Shown here in pieces: positions 16,560 to 25,606 of a DNA stretch of 64,000 bases. Position numbers and translations under genes: made by a program. Positions within the stretch are counted from its first letter, which is position 1; each line of letters opens with the position of its first letter. Under the pieces are notes generated by a model. That model had not been told where the DNA came from, did not search any database, and saw only the letters and a program-made list of their open reading frames with translations. Location of the stretch: the NCBI RefSeq assembly GCF_025244865.1, contig NZ_CP104272.1, positions 434,001 to 498,000 of the forward strand, given 5' to 3'. The stretch comes from Arthrobacter sp. zg-Y1110 (GTDB taxonomy: Bacteria; Actinomycetota; Actinomycetes; Actinomycetales; Micrococcaceae).

Positions 16560-17407
16560 GCGCCGCCGTCGACGTGCGCAGGGCACGGCACGCGCTTACC
16601 CTGGCCGCCGCCCTGTTCTTCGCAGTGGCCGCCCTGCTCCTGCTGGGAGCCGCAGCCGGGCACGCCACCACTTTCGATCCCGCCGCGCCCGTTGCGCCTA
16701 CCGACCCCAGTGCTCCCACGGAGCCGGACGACGGCGGCGGGCTGAGCATCGATATCAACGGCCAGGACGGCGGGCCCTCCACTGCCGTGACCACGCTCAT
16801 CGGCATCACCCTGCTTTCGGTGGCGCCGTCATTGCTGCTGATGCTCAGCTCCTTCACGAAGATCTTCGTGGTGCTGGCCATGACCCGCAACGCCCTGTCG
16901 CTGCCTTCAATCCCGCCCAACCAGGTCCTGGCCGGGCTGGCACTGTTCCTCTCGCTTTTCATCATGGCGCCCGTGATCAGCGAAATTAACACGATCGCCG
17001 TGCAGCCCTACCTCAACGGCGAGCTCAACTTCGATGCCGCTCTCGACACCGGGTCCGGGCCGCTGCAGCAGTTCATGCTCGCCCACACCCGGGAAGAGGA
17101 CATCGCACTGATGACCCGCGCGGCCGGGCAGGAGAATCCCGAAACCCCCGAGTCCGTTCCGCTGACCACCTTGATCCCGGCGTTCATGATCTCGGAGCTG
17201 CGGGCGGCGTTCATCATCGGGTTCGTGATTTTCGTGCCGTTCCTCGTCATCGACCTGGTGGTGTCCGCAGCACTGATGTCCATGGGCATGATGATGCTCC
17301 CGCCGGTGATGATTTCGCTGCCGTTCAAGATCCTGCTGTTCATCCTCGTGGACGGCTGGGGACTGATCATTACGTCCTTGGTCAACAGTTACCAGGGCGG
17401 CACCTAG
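16556..17407 (+). CDS. fliP: Flagellar export gate protein FliP
   Basis: FliP forms the core of the membrane export gate with FliQ and FliR. The 283-residue protein has an N-terminal signal segment (about 12-38), a short extracytoplasmic linker, and the family core: LLMLSSFTKIFVVLAMTRNAL, LALFLSLFIMAPV, then PAFMISELRAAFIIGFVIFVPFLVIDLVVSAALMSMGMMMLPP-type helices (abridged). GTGA overlap with fliO. Confidence 0.96.
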   Translation: MSAAVDVRRARHALTLAAALFFAVAALLLLGAAAGHATTFDPAAPVAPTDPSAPTEPDDGGGLSIDINGQDGGPSTAVTTLIGITLLSVAPSLLLMLSSFTKIFVVLAMTRNALSLPSIPPNQVLAGLALFLSLFIMAPVISEINTIAVQPYLNGELNFDAALDTGSGPLQQFMLAHTREEDIALMTRAAGQENPETPESVPLTTLIPAFMISELRAAFIIGFVIFVPFLVIDLVVSAALMSMGMMMLPPVMISLPFKILLFILVDGWGLIITSLVNSYQGGT

Positions 17408-17682
17408 TGGATACAAACGCCGTCCTGGACATTGCCATGCAGGGACTCTGGGTTGCGGCCAAGCTGTCGGCCCCGGTGCTGATCACCGCGCTCGTAGTCG
17501 GGTTTGCCATCTCACTGCTGCAGTCCATCACCCAGATCCAGGAAGTCACGCTTTCGTTCGTGCCCAAGGCCCTTGCCGTGGCCCTCGCCCTGCTCGTGTG
17601 CGGACACTGGATGATTTCGGAAATCGTGTCCTTCACCCACGAGATGTTCCAGAGGATCCCGTCCCTGCTCGGCGGCGGCTAG
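17407..17682 (+). CDS. fliQ: Flagellar export gate protein FliQ
   Basis: A 91-residue protein with two membrane helices (about 17-38 and 48-72), matching FliQ in length and in the motif LLQSITQIQEVTLSFVPK. GTG start overlaps the fliP stop; its own stop abuts the fliR ATG. Confidence 0.96.
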   Translation: MDTNAVLDIAMQGLWVAAKLSAPVLITALVVGFAISLLQSITQIQEVTLSFVPKALAVALALLVCGHWMISEIVSFTHEMFQRIPSLLGGG

Positions 17683-18441
17683 ATGAACATCACCCTTGAC
17701 CAGGACTGGATCGAGGCGTTCCTGCTGGCCTCGGTGCGGATGGTGGCCTTCCTGGTCATCGCGCCCCCGTTCTCCTACAACGCGTTCCCGGCGCGGATCA
17801 AAGCCATGCTCGGGCTCGGCCTGGGGCTGGCCATCGCCCCGCAGGTAAGCGAGGGGTACAACTCGCTGAGCACCGGGGCGTTCTTCATGGCCATTGTGAT
17901 GGAGCTGCTGGTGGGTTTTGTGCTGGGGTTCCTCGTGATGGTGGTTTTCTCCGCCGTGCAGTCCGCCGGCAACCTGATCGATACCTTCGGCGGTTTCCAG
18001 CTGGCGCAGGCCTTCGATCCGCAGTCCATGGTCAACGGCGCCCAGTTCACACGCATCTTCCAGATCACCGCCCTGGCGCTGCTCTTCGCCTCGGACGGCT
18101 ACCAGCTGATTATCGGCGGGCTGCTGCGCAGTTTCACCGCGCTGCCGCTGACCGGGGGACTGGACCTGTCCTCACCGGTGTCCGCCCTGACCGCCGCGGT
18201 TTCGCAGATGTTCCTGGCGTCGGTGCAGATTGCCGGACCGCTGCTGGTGGTCCTGTTCCTGGCCGACGCGGGCCTGGGCCTGCTCACCCGCGTGGCCCCG
18301 GCCCTGAATGCCTTCGCCCTCGGCTTCCCCCTGAAGATCCTGCTGACGTTGTCCCTGGCCTCAGTTGTCTTCCTGGCCCTGCCCCGCATCGTCTCCGGGC
18401 TGGTCTCCACTATCGAGCGCGCGCTGACGGGGGTGGGATAG
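17683..18441 (+). CDS. fliR: Flagellar export gate protein FliR
   Basis: A 252-residue membrane protein with about six helices and the FliR features FSYNAFPARIKAMLGLGL, QSAGNLIDTFGGFQLAQAFDP and a C-terminal hydrophobic region near GFPLKILLTL. ATG follows the fliQ stop without a gap; the TAG stop abuts flhB ATG. Confidence 0.95.
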   Translation: MNITLDQDWIEAFLLASVRMVAFLVIAPPFSYNAFPARIKAMLGLGLGLAIAPQVSEGYNSLSTGAFFMAIVMELLVGFVLGFLVMVVFSAVQSAGNLIDTFGGFQLAQAFDPQSMVNGAQFTRIFQITALALLFASDGYQLIIGGLLRSFTALPLTGGLDLSSPVSALTAAVSQMFLASVQIAGPLLVVLFLADAGLGLLTRVAPALNAFALGFPLKILLTLSLASVVFLALPRIVSGLVSTIERALTGVG

Positions 18442-19569
18442 ATGCCGGAACAGCCCTCAGGTGAGCGGACCGAGCAGGCCACCGACAAACGGATGAAGGA
18501 AGTCCGTTCCAAGGGCCAGCTTTCCCGGTCCGAAGACCTCACCGCCTGGGTGGGCGTAGGCACGGCCGCCCTGATGATGCCGTTGACCATCTCCCGGGGC
18601 TCCGAAGCTGCCGGTGAGATCCTGGCCGGCGTCGCTACCACCATCGCGAACCCCGATCCCGAGTTCGCCCTGATCCAGATGAACGAGGGCCTGGGCACCC
18701 TGGCCTTTATCCTTGGCCCGCTGCTGGGTGTAGTTGCCGCTGCGGTCCTGCTCACCGCCGCCGTCCAGGGCGGTATCCACGTGAAGAAGTTCAAGGGCAA
18801 GTTCGAGCAGTTCAACCTGATCGCCGGCGTCAAACGCGTCTTCGGCACGCAGGCCCTGTGGAACGGCGTGAAATCCCTGCTCAAGACCGCCGTAGTGGGA
18901 CTGGTCCTGTACGCGGTGATCCAGCAACTGATGCCGGTGCTTATGTCCGCCGGCGGACTGCCGATCTCCGCCGTCCTGGAGGCTGCGGGAGGCGGTACTG
19001 CGTTACTGCTGCAGGCGGCCGTCGCTGCGGGCCTGATCCTCGCTGCGGCGGACATCTTCGTGGTCATGAAGCGCAACCGGAAACGAACCCGCATGACCAA
19101 GAAGGAAGTCAAGGACGAAAACAAGAACAGCGACGGCGATCCGTTGATCAAGTCGCAGCGCCGGTCCAGGCAGCTGGCCATGAGCCGGAACCGGATGATC
19201 GCCGCCGTGGCGGATGCCGACGTCGTCCTCGTGAATCCCACCCACGTGGCCGTCGCCCTGAAATACGAGCCGGGCAAGTCCGCGCCGCGGGTCGTGGCGA
19301 AGGGTGCGGACAACATTGCCACCCGGATCCGTGAGGAAGCCGAAAAGCAGGGCGTCCCCATGGTCTCCGACATTCCGCTGGCCCGTGCCCTGCACAGCGC
19401 CTGCGAACTGAACGCCGAAATTCCCGTGGAACTGTACAACGCCGTCGCCCGGGTCCTGGCCTTCGTTATGGCCCTGAAGCGGCGCGGCGCCGCCCGGGGC
19501 ATGCACACCATGGCAGCCGCACCGCCCGAACCCGGAACCACCCCACAACACCGTAAGGCCGCGTCGTGA
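18442..19569 (+). CDS. flhB: Flagellar export switch protein FlhB
   Basis: FlhB changes export specificity after self-cleavage. The 375-residue protein shows the ERTEQATDKRMKEVRSKGQL N-terminus, four membrane helices (about 35-205) and the cytoplasmic domain with the autocleavage motif NPTH at residues 265-268, followed by VAVALKYEPGKSAPRVVAKG and DIPLARALHSACELNAEIP. The last ~25 residues (Pro/Ala-rich) extend the usual end. ATG directly after the fliR stop. Confidence 0.97.
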   Translation: MPEQPSGERTEQATDKRMKEVRSKGQLSRSEDLTAWVGVGTAALMMPLTISRGSEAAGEILAGVATTIANPDPEFALIQMNEGLGTLAFILGPLLGVVAAAVLLTAAVQGGIHVKKFKGKFEQFNLIAGVKRVFGTQALWNGVKSLLKTAVVGLVLYAVIQQLMPVLMSAGGLPISAVLEAAGGGTALLLQAAVAAGLILAAADIFVVMKRNRKRTRMTKKEVKDENKNSDGDPLIKSQRRSRQLAMSRNRMIAAVADADVVLVNPTHVAVALKYEPGKSAPRVVAKGADNIATRIREEAEKQGVPMVSDIPLARALHSACELNAEIPVELYNAVARVLAFVMALKRRGAARGMHTMAAAPPEPGTTPQHRKAAS

Positions 19570-21623
19570 ACCGCAACCGCAACCTCCTGAAACTCTCCGT
19601 CCCCGTCGGGGTCATCGGCATCATCCTGCTGCTGGTGGTACCCATCCCCGCCGAACTGCTGGACGTGCTGATCATCATCAACATCCTGCTGGCACTGGTG
19701 ATCCTGCTGACCACCATGTTCGTGCGGAAGCCGCTGGACTTCTCCGTGTTCCCGTCCCTGCTCCTGGTCGCCACCCTGTTCCGGCTGGGCCTGAATGTGG
19801 CCTCCACCCGACTGGTGCTGGGGGAGGGGTACGCCGGGCAGGTGATCGAAGCGTTCGGGCACGTTGCCGTGGGCGGTTCGCTGATCATCGGCGCCGTGAT
19901 CTTCCTGATCCTCGTAGTCATCCAGTTTGTGGTGGTCACCAAGGGTGCCGAACGCGTGGCCGAAGTGGGAGCCCGGTTCACCCTGGACGCCATGCCGGGC
20001 AAGCAGATGGCCATTGACGCAGACCTCAACGCCGGCCTGATCACCGACACCCAGGCCCGGGAACGCCGGGCGGAGGTTTCCGCGGAAGCGGACTTCTACG
20101 GTGCTATGGACGGCGCGTCGAAGTTCGTCAAGGGCGACGCCATCGCCGGGTTGATCATCATCATCATCAACCTCATCGGCGGCATCGCGATCGGCATGAT
20201 CCAGCGCGGCATGTCGGCCGGCGAAGCGGTGAGCACCTACAGCCTCCTGACCATCGGCGACGGACTGGTCACCCAGATCCCGGCCCTGCTGATGGCCGTT
20301 TCCACCGGCATGATCGTCACCCGGTCCAATGCCGAGGCGGACATGGGCTCCACGGCCGGCGCGCAGCTGGGCCAGTCCCGGAACGCCCTGATGATCGCCG
20401 GCGCCGCGGCCATCGTGATGGCCCTGATTCCGGGCATGCCGAAGCTCTATTTCATCGCCATCGGTGCCCTGCTGATTTTCATTTCCTGGAAAATCAAGGG
20501 AAGGGAAACCACCGAACAGGCCGAGAAGGATTCCGCGCAGGCGGCGCTGGACGCGCCCGCCACCTCCGAGACCACGGAGGACCTGATCGAACAGATGCGC
20601 GTCCATGCGCTGGAGATCATGCTGGCACCGGATCTGGTGGACATTGTCACCGGCGGGTCCGACGATCTCCTGGCACGGGTCCGGGCGCTGCGCCGCAAGA
20701 TCGCCATGGAGCTGGGCATTGTGGTGCCCCCGGTCCGCACGCGCGACAGCGTGGATCTGCCCCTGTCCACCTATGTCATCCGGATCGCCGGCGTGGAAGC
20801 CGGCCGCGGGGACGCCCCTGCGGGCAAGATCCTGGCCCTTGGGGACTATCTGGACGGTTTGCCGGGCACCGCCACCGTGGAACCCGTGTTCGGCCTGGCC
20901 GGCAAATGGGTTCCGGCGGAAATGCAGCACGCGGCCGAGATGTCCGGGGCAACCGTGATCGACCGAGTGTCGGTGCTGGTCACGCACCTCTCCGCGGTGA
21001 TCACCGCCAACGCCGCCCGGCTGCTCACCCGCGAGGACGTCCGGGTGCTGACCGAGGGGGTCAAGCTGGTCAACCCGTCAGCCGTCGAGGAACTGATCCC
21101 CAATGTGCTGTCCCTTGCCGAAGTGCAGCGGGTGCTCCAGGGCCTGCTCGCCGAGCAGATCCCCATCAACGACCTGCCGAGGATCTACGAGTCCCTGCTG
21201 CTGCGGGCCAAGGTTTCCGCGGACCCGGAGGGGCTCATCGAGACGGCACGGACGGCACTGGGGCCGGCGCTGGCCGCGCAGTACATCGCCGACGGAGTCC
21301 TGCGGGTGATCATGATCGATCCGTCGCTGGAGCAGTCCATGCTCGAAGCGCTGCGTCCCTCCGAACAGGGCAGCCAGATCCTGCTTGACCCCGCCCGGGT
21401 TGATACCGTGCTGGCGTCGCTGAAAGCTGCCGTTGCCGGCGCCGAGAACGCGGGGTTCAATGCGGTGCTGGTCTGCGCCCCGGCCCTGCGCCCGGCCATC
21501 CGGCGGCTGGTCTCGGCACAGACCGGCGGCCTGCCGGTACTGTCCTACCAGGAAGCCACAGCGGGTAATGTCGGTATCGAGACTGTAGGGGTGGTGCGGG
21601 GTAATGAGACGATTTCAGCTTGA
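19566..21623 (+). CDS. flhA: Flagellar export gate protein FlhA
   Basis: FlhA is the largest export gate protein. The 685-residue product has about eight membrane helices in the first half and a cytoplasmic domain (about 330-685) that docks chaperone-substrate complexes. The FHIPEP signature region is visible as ARFTLDAMPGKQMAIDADLNAGLI, and the NVASTRLVLGEGYAG region is conserved. GTG start overlaps flhB (GTGA). Confidence 0.97.
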   Translation: MNRNRNLLKLSVPVGVIGIILLLVVPIPAELLDVLIIINILLALVILLTTMFVRKPLDFSVFPSLLLVATLFRLGLNVASTRLVLGEGYAGQVIEAFGHVAVGGSLIIGAVIFLILVVIQFVVVTKGAERVAEVGARFTLDAMPGKQMAIDADLNAGLITDTQARERRAEVSAEADFYGAMDGASKFVKGDAIAGLIIIIINLIGGIAIGMIQRGMSAGEAVSTYSLLTIGDGLVTQIPALLMAVSTGMIVTRSNAEADMGSTAGAQLGQSRNALMIAGAAAIVMALIPGMPKLYFIAIGALLIFISWKIKGRETTEQAEKDSAQAALDAPATSETTEDLIEQMRVHALEIMLAPDLVDIVTGGSDDLLARVRALRRKIAMELGIVVPPVRTRDSVDLPLSTYVIRIAGVEAGRGDAPAGKILALGDYLDGLPGTATVEPVFGLAGKWVPAEMQHAAEMSGATVIDRVSVLVTHLSAVITANAARLLTREDVRVLTEGVKLVNPSAVEELIPNVLSLAEVQRVLQGLLAEQIPINDLPRIYESLLLRAKVSADPEGLIETARTALGPALAAQYIADGVLRVIMIDPSLEQSMLEALRPSEQGSQILLDPARVDTVLASLKAAVAGAENAGFNAVLVCAPALRPAIRRLVSAQTGGLPVLSYQEATAGNVGIETVGVVRGNETISA

Positions 21624-22653
21624 GGGGGCGTCGCTTGACGCGCTAAAAGCCCAGGTGCTGGCCGAACACGGCCCGCGGGCCCGGATAATTGCGGCGGAAA
21701 AGGTCACCGTGGGCGGGATCGGCGGATTCCTTTCCCGCCAGCATTACGAGGTGACGGTGGAGCTGCCGCCCAGCGGCCGGCGTCGGGCACCGGTGGAACC
21801 GGACCTGCCCAGCCGAACGGACTCGGGGCGGGCAGGTATATCCGCACTGCTGGAAGAGGCAGAGCGGGCCGAATCCACCCTGCACCCGGCGGCCGCGATC
21901 ATCCCGGCCGTTCCCGTGGAACCGGCCCCGCAACCCGCTCCGTCCGTCTCCACGGGGTCCCATGCGTTCGCCGAACTTATGGATACCCTCGCGGCAAGCA
22001 CAGGCACCCCCGCGCAGAGCCAGGCTGCGGCCGCGTTCACTCCCGGGCTGGAAGCCATGCAGCCGCCCAACGCCGTGAACCACGTTCCGCTCAGCCAGGC
22101 AGGTTCCGGCCGGATCAACCAAGGCACGGAGCCGGTCCAGCGCAATGCCGTGCCGGTGGCGCCTGCTCCGCTCGGCGGAGCCGGTGACCTGGTGATGGTG
22201 GTCGGACTGGGCGATGACGCGCTGGAGGTATGCCGTTCCATGGCCGACTTCTCCGGCGCGGGTGCCGCAGCCGTCCGCGTGGCCGGCGTGCTGGAGACCG
22301 ACGGCGTCGGCCGGGCCGCGGACCGGCGTGCGGTGGCAACCGCACGTGCCGCCGGCGTTATGGCCGGACACAGCATCTTCCTGGCCTACGGGCTGGGGCG
22401 GTCCGGTACCGAAATGGCCCGGCATTCCACGTTGATCTCCGCGTTGGCCGCCGATCAGGTCTGGGTGGTGGTGGACGCCGGCCGGAAACCGGAAGACACC
22501 GCAGCCTGGGTCGGTGCCGTGCGGTCCGCAGCCGTGGTGGACGCCGCCGCCGTCGAAGGCATTGACACCACCGGCACGCCGCAGTCCGTGAACGCGCTCG
22601 GCCTGCCCATCGGGTGGCTCGACGGCGGACCCTCGCCGACACCGGTGCTCTAA
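21604..22653 (+). CDS. FlhF-like protein lacking the GTPase motifs
   Basis: A 349-residue protein at the usual place of flhF after flhA. Residues 1-55 resemble the FlhF N-terminal domain (MRRFQLEGASLDALKAQVLAE, ARIIAAEKV, GGFLSRQHYEVTVEL). A Pro/Ala-rich linker follows (about 60-190). The C-terminal region starts at residue 194 with GDLVMVVGLGDDALEVCRSM, aligned with the place where FlhF has its P-loop, but no GxxxxGKT motif, no DTAGR-like and no TKLD-like motif are seen. It is therefore probably not a GTPase. It may be a degenerate FlhF used as a scaffold (inference). ATG 21604 overlaps flhA by 20 nt. Confidence 0.75.
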   Translation: MRRFQLEGASLDALKAQVLAEHGPRARIIAAEKVTVGGIGGFLSRQHYEVTVELPPSGRRRAPVEPDLPSRTDSGRAGISALLEEAERAESTLHPAAAIIPAVPVEPAPQPAPSVSTGSHAFAELMDTLAASTGTPAQSQAAAAFTPGLEAMQPPNAVNHVPLSQAGSGRINQGTEPVQRNAVPVAPAPLGGAGDLVMVVGLGDDALEVCRSMADFSGAGAAAVRVAGVLETDGVGRAADRRAVATARAAGVMAGHSIFLAYGLGRSGTEMARHSTLISALAADQVWVVVDAGRKPEDTAAWVGAVRSAAVVDAAAVEGIDTTGTPQSVNALGLPIGWLDGGPSPTPVL

Positions 22654-22734
22654 GCTCCGGGCCGGGTAACCCGCCGGACTGAACCGTTCCTCAGCTTCGG
22701 CGGGAACGGCCCCGGCTTGGGGTAGAGTGGGCGG

Positions 22735-23001
22735 ATGCTGGTGCTAACACGCAAGTCCGGGGAGCAGATCCTGATCGGGGATGACATTGTCATTACCGTT
22801 TTGGATTCACGCGGCGACGGCGTACGCATCGGCATTGATGCCCCCCGCGGGGTCAAGATCCAGCGCCACGAGGTGCTGCGCGCAGTGGAAGAGGCCAATG
22901 TGGCCGCCAGCGCCGCCGCCCTGCCGGATGCCGAAGACCGCATCAAGGCGTTGCTGGCAGGCAGAATGCTGCCCCCGGAAAGCGACAAACCCGCTTCCTA
23001 A
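22735..23001 (+). CDS. csrA: Carbon storage regulator CsrA (RsmA)
   Basis: CsrA binds GGA motifs in mRNA leaders and represses translation; in Gram-positive flagellates it restrains flagellin synthesis and is opposed by FliW. The 88-residue protein starts MLVLTRKSGEQILIGDDIVI and has the RNA-contacting region VRIGIDAPRGVKIQRHEV; the C-terminal 25 residues are longer than in Escherichia coli (61 residues). ATG at 22735 lies 81 nt after the FlhF-like gene, with TAGAGT at 22723 as a possible -10. No fliW is in the window. Confidence 0.96.
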   Translation: MLVLTRKSGEQILIGDDIVITVLDSRGDGVRIGIDAPRGVKIQRHEVLRAVEEANVAASAAALPDAEDRIKALLAGRMLPPESDKPAS

Positions 23002-23100
23002 CCGGGTTGGCCTTACCCGCCGCCTGTTGCCTGCTGAACCGGAGTGTTCCAGGCCCTCTTCTGCCGACCATCTTTCTCCCGGTACACCGGACAACAGAAA

Positions 23101-23132
23101 CCCCCGCCGTTTCTTGGGGAAAACGACGAGGG
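23101..23132. terminator. Possible terminator between csrA and the convergent gene
   Basis: CCCCCGCCGTTT (23101-23112) can pair with AAACGACGAGGG (23121-23132) apart from two mismatches. No good T run follows on either strand. The gap 23002-23181 otherwise holds nothing recognisable. Confidence 0.3.
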
Positions 23133-23181
23133 TTCCTGGTCTGTTGCCCGGGGACGGCCGGGCGTATCAAGGGACCGGCGG

Positions 23182-23508
23182 CTAGGCGCTGCGCTGTGCG
23201 CGTTTGGCACCCAGCCCCAGGAACCGGCTGCCGGCTTTGGAGCGCCGGGCAGACGTTGCGGTGTCCCGCCGCACGTTCGGGGCGGGAACGTGCTGGGAAA
23301 GCCCGAAATACTCGGGAAGGACGCGGCGTTCGTGGGTGCTGCATCGGACACCGGGGTAACGGAAGCCGTTGATGATCCACCGGCCCCTGTCCTCCACCCA
23401 GTTCGGGATCATGCGGCGGTTGCACTCGGCACAGAGCGGGGAAATGAAGTTCTCGCGCTGAACCAGCGTGTAGCGGCGGGTAGTGAGTCCCGTCAATGCT
23501 GCGTCCAT
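23182..23508 (-). CDS. Small Cys/His-containing protein of unknown function
   Basis: A 108-residue product not matched to a named family. It contains CAEC and, about 30 residues later, C-S-T-H (VRCSTHERR), a spacing that could bind a metal ion, with conserved-looking aromatic residues between (NWVEDRGRWIINGFRYPG). ATG at 23508 (minus strand) is preceded by GAGGGGG; the frame opens 15 codons further upstream but without a ribosome-binding site. It converges with csrA. Confidence 0.6.
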   Translation of the reverse strand: MDAALTGLTTRRYTLVQRENFISPLCAECNRRMIPNWVEDRGRWIINGFRYPGVRCSTHERRVLPEYFGLSQHVPAPNVRRDTATSARRSKAGSRFLGLGAKRAQRSA

Positions 23509-23700
23509 GGTTATCCCCCTCGTCCCGCCGGCGTCCTGCCGGTGCGGTTGCATGTCCCGAGGATAGGGCCGCGGCCGACAGGAAACCCTAAAGTCATCCG
23601 CAAGGAAACCGGAATTTCTGCGCAGCGTTTCCGCAACTGGACCTGCTCTGCGGCTGCCGACTCAGCGGAGACCGCCGCGTCGTTGCCGGGGACGGAAAGC

Positions 23701-23735
23701 AGAAAGCCCCCGGCACAAGATGCCGGGGGCTTTCT
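23701..23735 (-). terminator. Terminator after tRNA-Thr
   Basis: A 15-bp perfect inverted repeat (23701-23715 and 23721-23735), GC-rich core with A/T flanks giving CTTTCT at the 3' end on the minus strand. It starts 10 nt after the tRNA. Confidence 0.8.
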
Positions 23736-23745
23736 GGGGGAACTG

Positions 23746-23818
23746 AGCCTCCTGCCAGAATCGAACTGGCGACCTTCTCATTACGAGTGAGACGCTCTAC
23801 CAACTGAGCTAAGGAGGC
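23746..23818 (-). tRNA. tRNA-Thr (anticodon CGU, codon ACG)
   Basis: The minus strand folds into a standard cloverleaf: acceptor GCCTCCT/AGGAGGC, D arm GCTC-AGTTGGTA-GAGC, anticodon arm TCTCA-CTCGTAA-TGAGA with anticodon CGT, variable AGGTC, T arm GCCAG-TTCGATT-CTGGC, discriminator T. No CCA is encoded. Confidence 0.97.
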
Positions 23819-23860
23819 GGGCTTCAGCTGTCCGTTGCCGGGCAGAATCCACAAGGAACT

Positions 23861-23889
23861 ACTTTATACGTCCCGGCGGTGCGGGTCAA
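23861..23889 (-). promoter_or_regulatory. Promoter of tRNA-Thr
   Basis: On the minus strand TTGACC (23889-23884), 17 nt, TAAAGT (23866-23861), about 43 nt before the mature 5' end. Confidence 0.65.
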
Positions 23890-23961
23890 AATGGCCGAGG
23901 ATGACCGGGCCGTTCGGCGGCCGGCGGCAAGGTCCCGCAGGGTCCGTCCCGGCCCTCGGGA

Positions 23962-25527
23962 TCAGCAGACCACGTTGTCCTTCGGTACCGTTCCGTCTAC
24001 GAAGTAGTCGTCCACCGTGTCTTCGATGCACTGGCTGCCGCGCCCGTACGCCGTATGTCCTTCGCCCTCCCACGTGACCAGTACCGCGGATTCGAGCTGT
24101 GCAGCCAGCGCCTGGGACCACTCATAGGGGGTGGCGGGATCCCCGGTTGTTCCAATCACCAGCAGGTCCGCCGCGCCGGCAGCCTTGATGGGGTGCGGTT
24201 CATTCACGGGTCCGTGCGGCCAGGCCTCGCAGGTGACCCCGCCGTAGGCCAGGTACTTGCCGATGGTGGGGGACGCCGCTTCAAGTTCCAGGGCGTCGGC
24301 GGCCATCTGCGCATCATCGGCGGTCATCGGATAGTCCAGGCAGTTGACTGCGTTGAACGCCACGGTGCTGTTAGACCGGTACGTGCCGTCTTCCGCACGG
24401 TCGGCACTGATGTCGGCCAGACGGAGCATGTAGGTCGGGTCGCCCTCCATGGCAGTCTCCAGGGCCTGCGAGAGCACCGGCCAGTTGCCGTCGTCATACA
24501 GCGGGAGAATGAAGCCGCTGACAAAGGTGGAGATGGTGACAACCCGCCCGTCGGCCGCCGTCATCGGACTCGCCTCGACGGAGGCCAGCAGCTCCCGGAT
24601 TGTGGCGATGCCTTCGTCGGCACTGCCTTCAAGCGGGCAGTTGCTGCCGGTCACGCAGTCCTCGACGTAGGCACGGATGGCCTTTTCGAACGCCGCGGCC
24701 TGTCCGAGGGTGATTTCCTCGTTGGAGGAGGCGGGGTCCAAGGCGCCGTCGAGCACCAGCCGGCCCGTCTTGTCGGGGAAGAGTTCGGCGTAGGTGGCGC
24801 CGAGGTAGGTCCCGTAGGAGAAGCCGAGGTAGTTCAGCTTTTCGTCCCCGGCAATGGCCCGGAGGATGTCCATGTCGCGGGCAGCGCTTGCCGTGTCGAC
24901 AAACCCAAGCAGCTCGCCGGTCTCTTCTGCGCACGCATCGGCGAATTCCTTCGCGCTCAACCGCGAGGCGGTGAGGCCTTCGGGAGTGCTCGGGTCGATG
25001 TACTCGGCGCGCGCCTCATCCATTTCCTTGTCGCTCAGGCACTTCACCGGGGTGGAGCGGCCGACGCCGCGCGGGTCGAACCCGAGGATGTTGAAGTTCT
25101 CGCGCAGCCGGTCGCTGGTGATGTTCTCCATTGACTGGAGAACAACGTCGTGACCGGATCCGCCGGGACCGCCCGGGTTGATCAGGATGGTGCCCCGGGC
25201 CTCCCCATCGGCGTCGGCCAGGATGGCTGACAATTCCACTGTCCCTGCGTCCGGGTCTGCATAGTTCATGGGGACAGTCACCGTGGCGCAGCGGAAGTCT
25301 CCTTCACAGTCCGACCAGGTGACCTCCTGGCTGTAGAACTCCTGCAGGTCCTCGGGTACGTCGCCGATCACGTCTGCCGGTGCGGTGGTGGAGGAGTCCC
25401 CGCCGGCGCTGCTTTTTCCGCGCGGTTCGGAGTCCGTGGTGCAGGCGGTGGAAGCCGCCAGCAGCACCACCGAAGCAGCAGCGGCGGCCAGCCGCGGGAA
25501 ACGGCGGCGGGCAGTGGCGGTGGTCAT
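23962..25527 (-). CDS. Secreted alpha/beta-hydrolase, tripeptidyl aminopeptidase-like (S33)
   Basis: A 521-residue exported serine hydrolase of the type annotated as tripeptidyl aminopeptidase or SlpD/E/CaeA-like esterase-peptidase in actinobacteria. The N-terminus has a twin-Arg/hydrophobic signal and a lipobox-like STAC with Cys29. The alpha/beta-hydrolase core includes GTILINPGGPGGSG (oxyanion region), nucleophile Ser237 in GFSYGTYLG, and near the C-terminus Asp in GDPATPYEW and His in GEGHTAYG. Substrate is not predictable. ATG 25527 is preceded by AGGAG. Confidence 0.9.
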   Translation of the reverse strand: MTTATARRRFPRLAAAAASVVLLAASTACTTDSEPRGKSSAGGDSSTTAPADVIGDVPEDLQEFYSQEVTWSDCEGDFRCATVTVPMNYADPDAGTVELSAILADADGEARGTILINPGGPGGSGHDVVLQSMENITSDRLRENFNILGFDPRGVGRSTPVKCLSDKEMDEARAEYIDPSTPEGLTASRLSAKEFADACAEETGELLGFVDTASAARDMDILRAIAGDEKLNYLGFSYGTYLGATYAELFPDKTGRLVLDGALDPASSNEEITLGQAAAFEKAIRAYVEDCVTGSNCPLEGSADEGIATIRELLASVEASPMTAADGRVVTISTFVSGFILPLYDDGNWPVLSQALETAMEGDPTYMLRLADISADRAEDGTYRSNSTVAFNAVNCLDYPMTADDAQMAADALELEAASPTIGKYLAYGGVTCEAWPHGPVNEPHPIKAAGAADLLVIGTTGDPATPYEWSQALAAQLESAVLVTWEGEGHTAYGRGSQCIEDTVDDYFVDGTVPKDNVVC

Positions 25528-25606
25528 TCTTACTCCTGGAGCGGCTAGGTGCGCGGACCAGCCGGGCTGGCGGAAGGCGGTGGATAACTGGACATTACAG
25601 CAGGCT

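Noticed and set aside
18099..20987. 962-residue open frame on the minus strand
   Set aside because: Covers fliR, flhB and flhA in antisense; no recognisable domain and biased composition.
23044..23790. 248-residue + strand frame
   Set aside because: Runs through the tRNA-Thr gene, its terminator and the small minus-strand gene.
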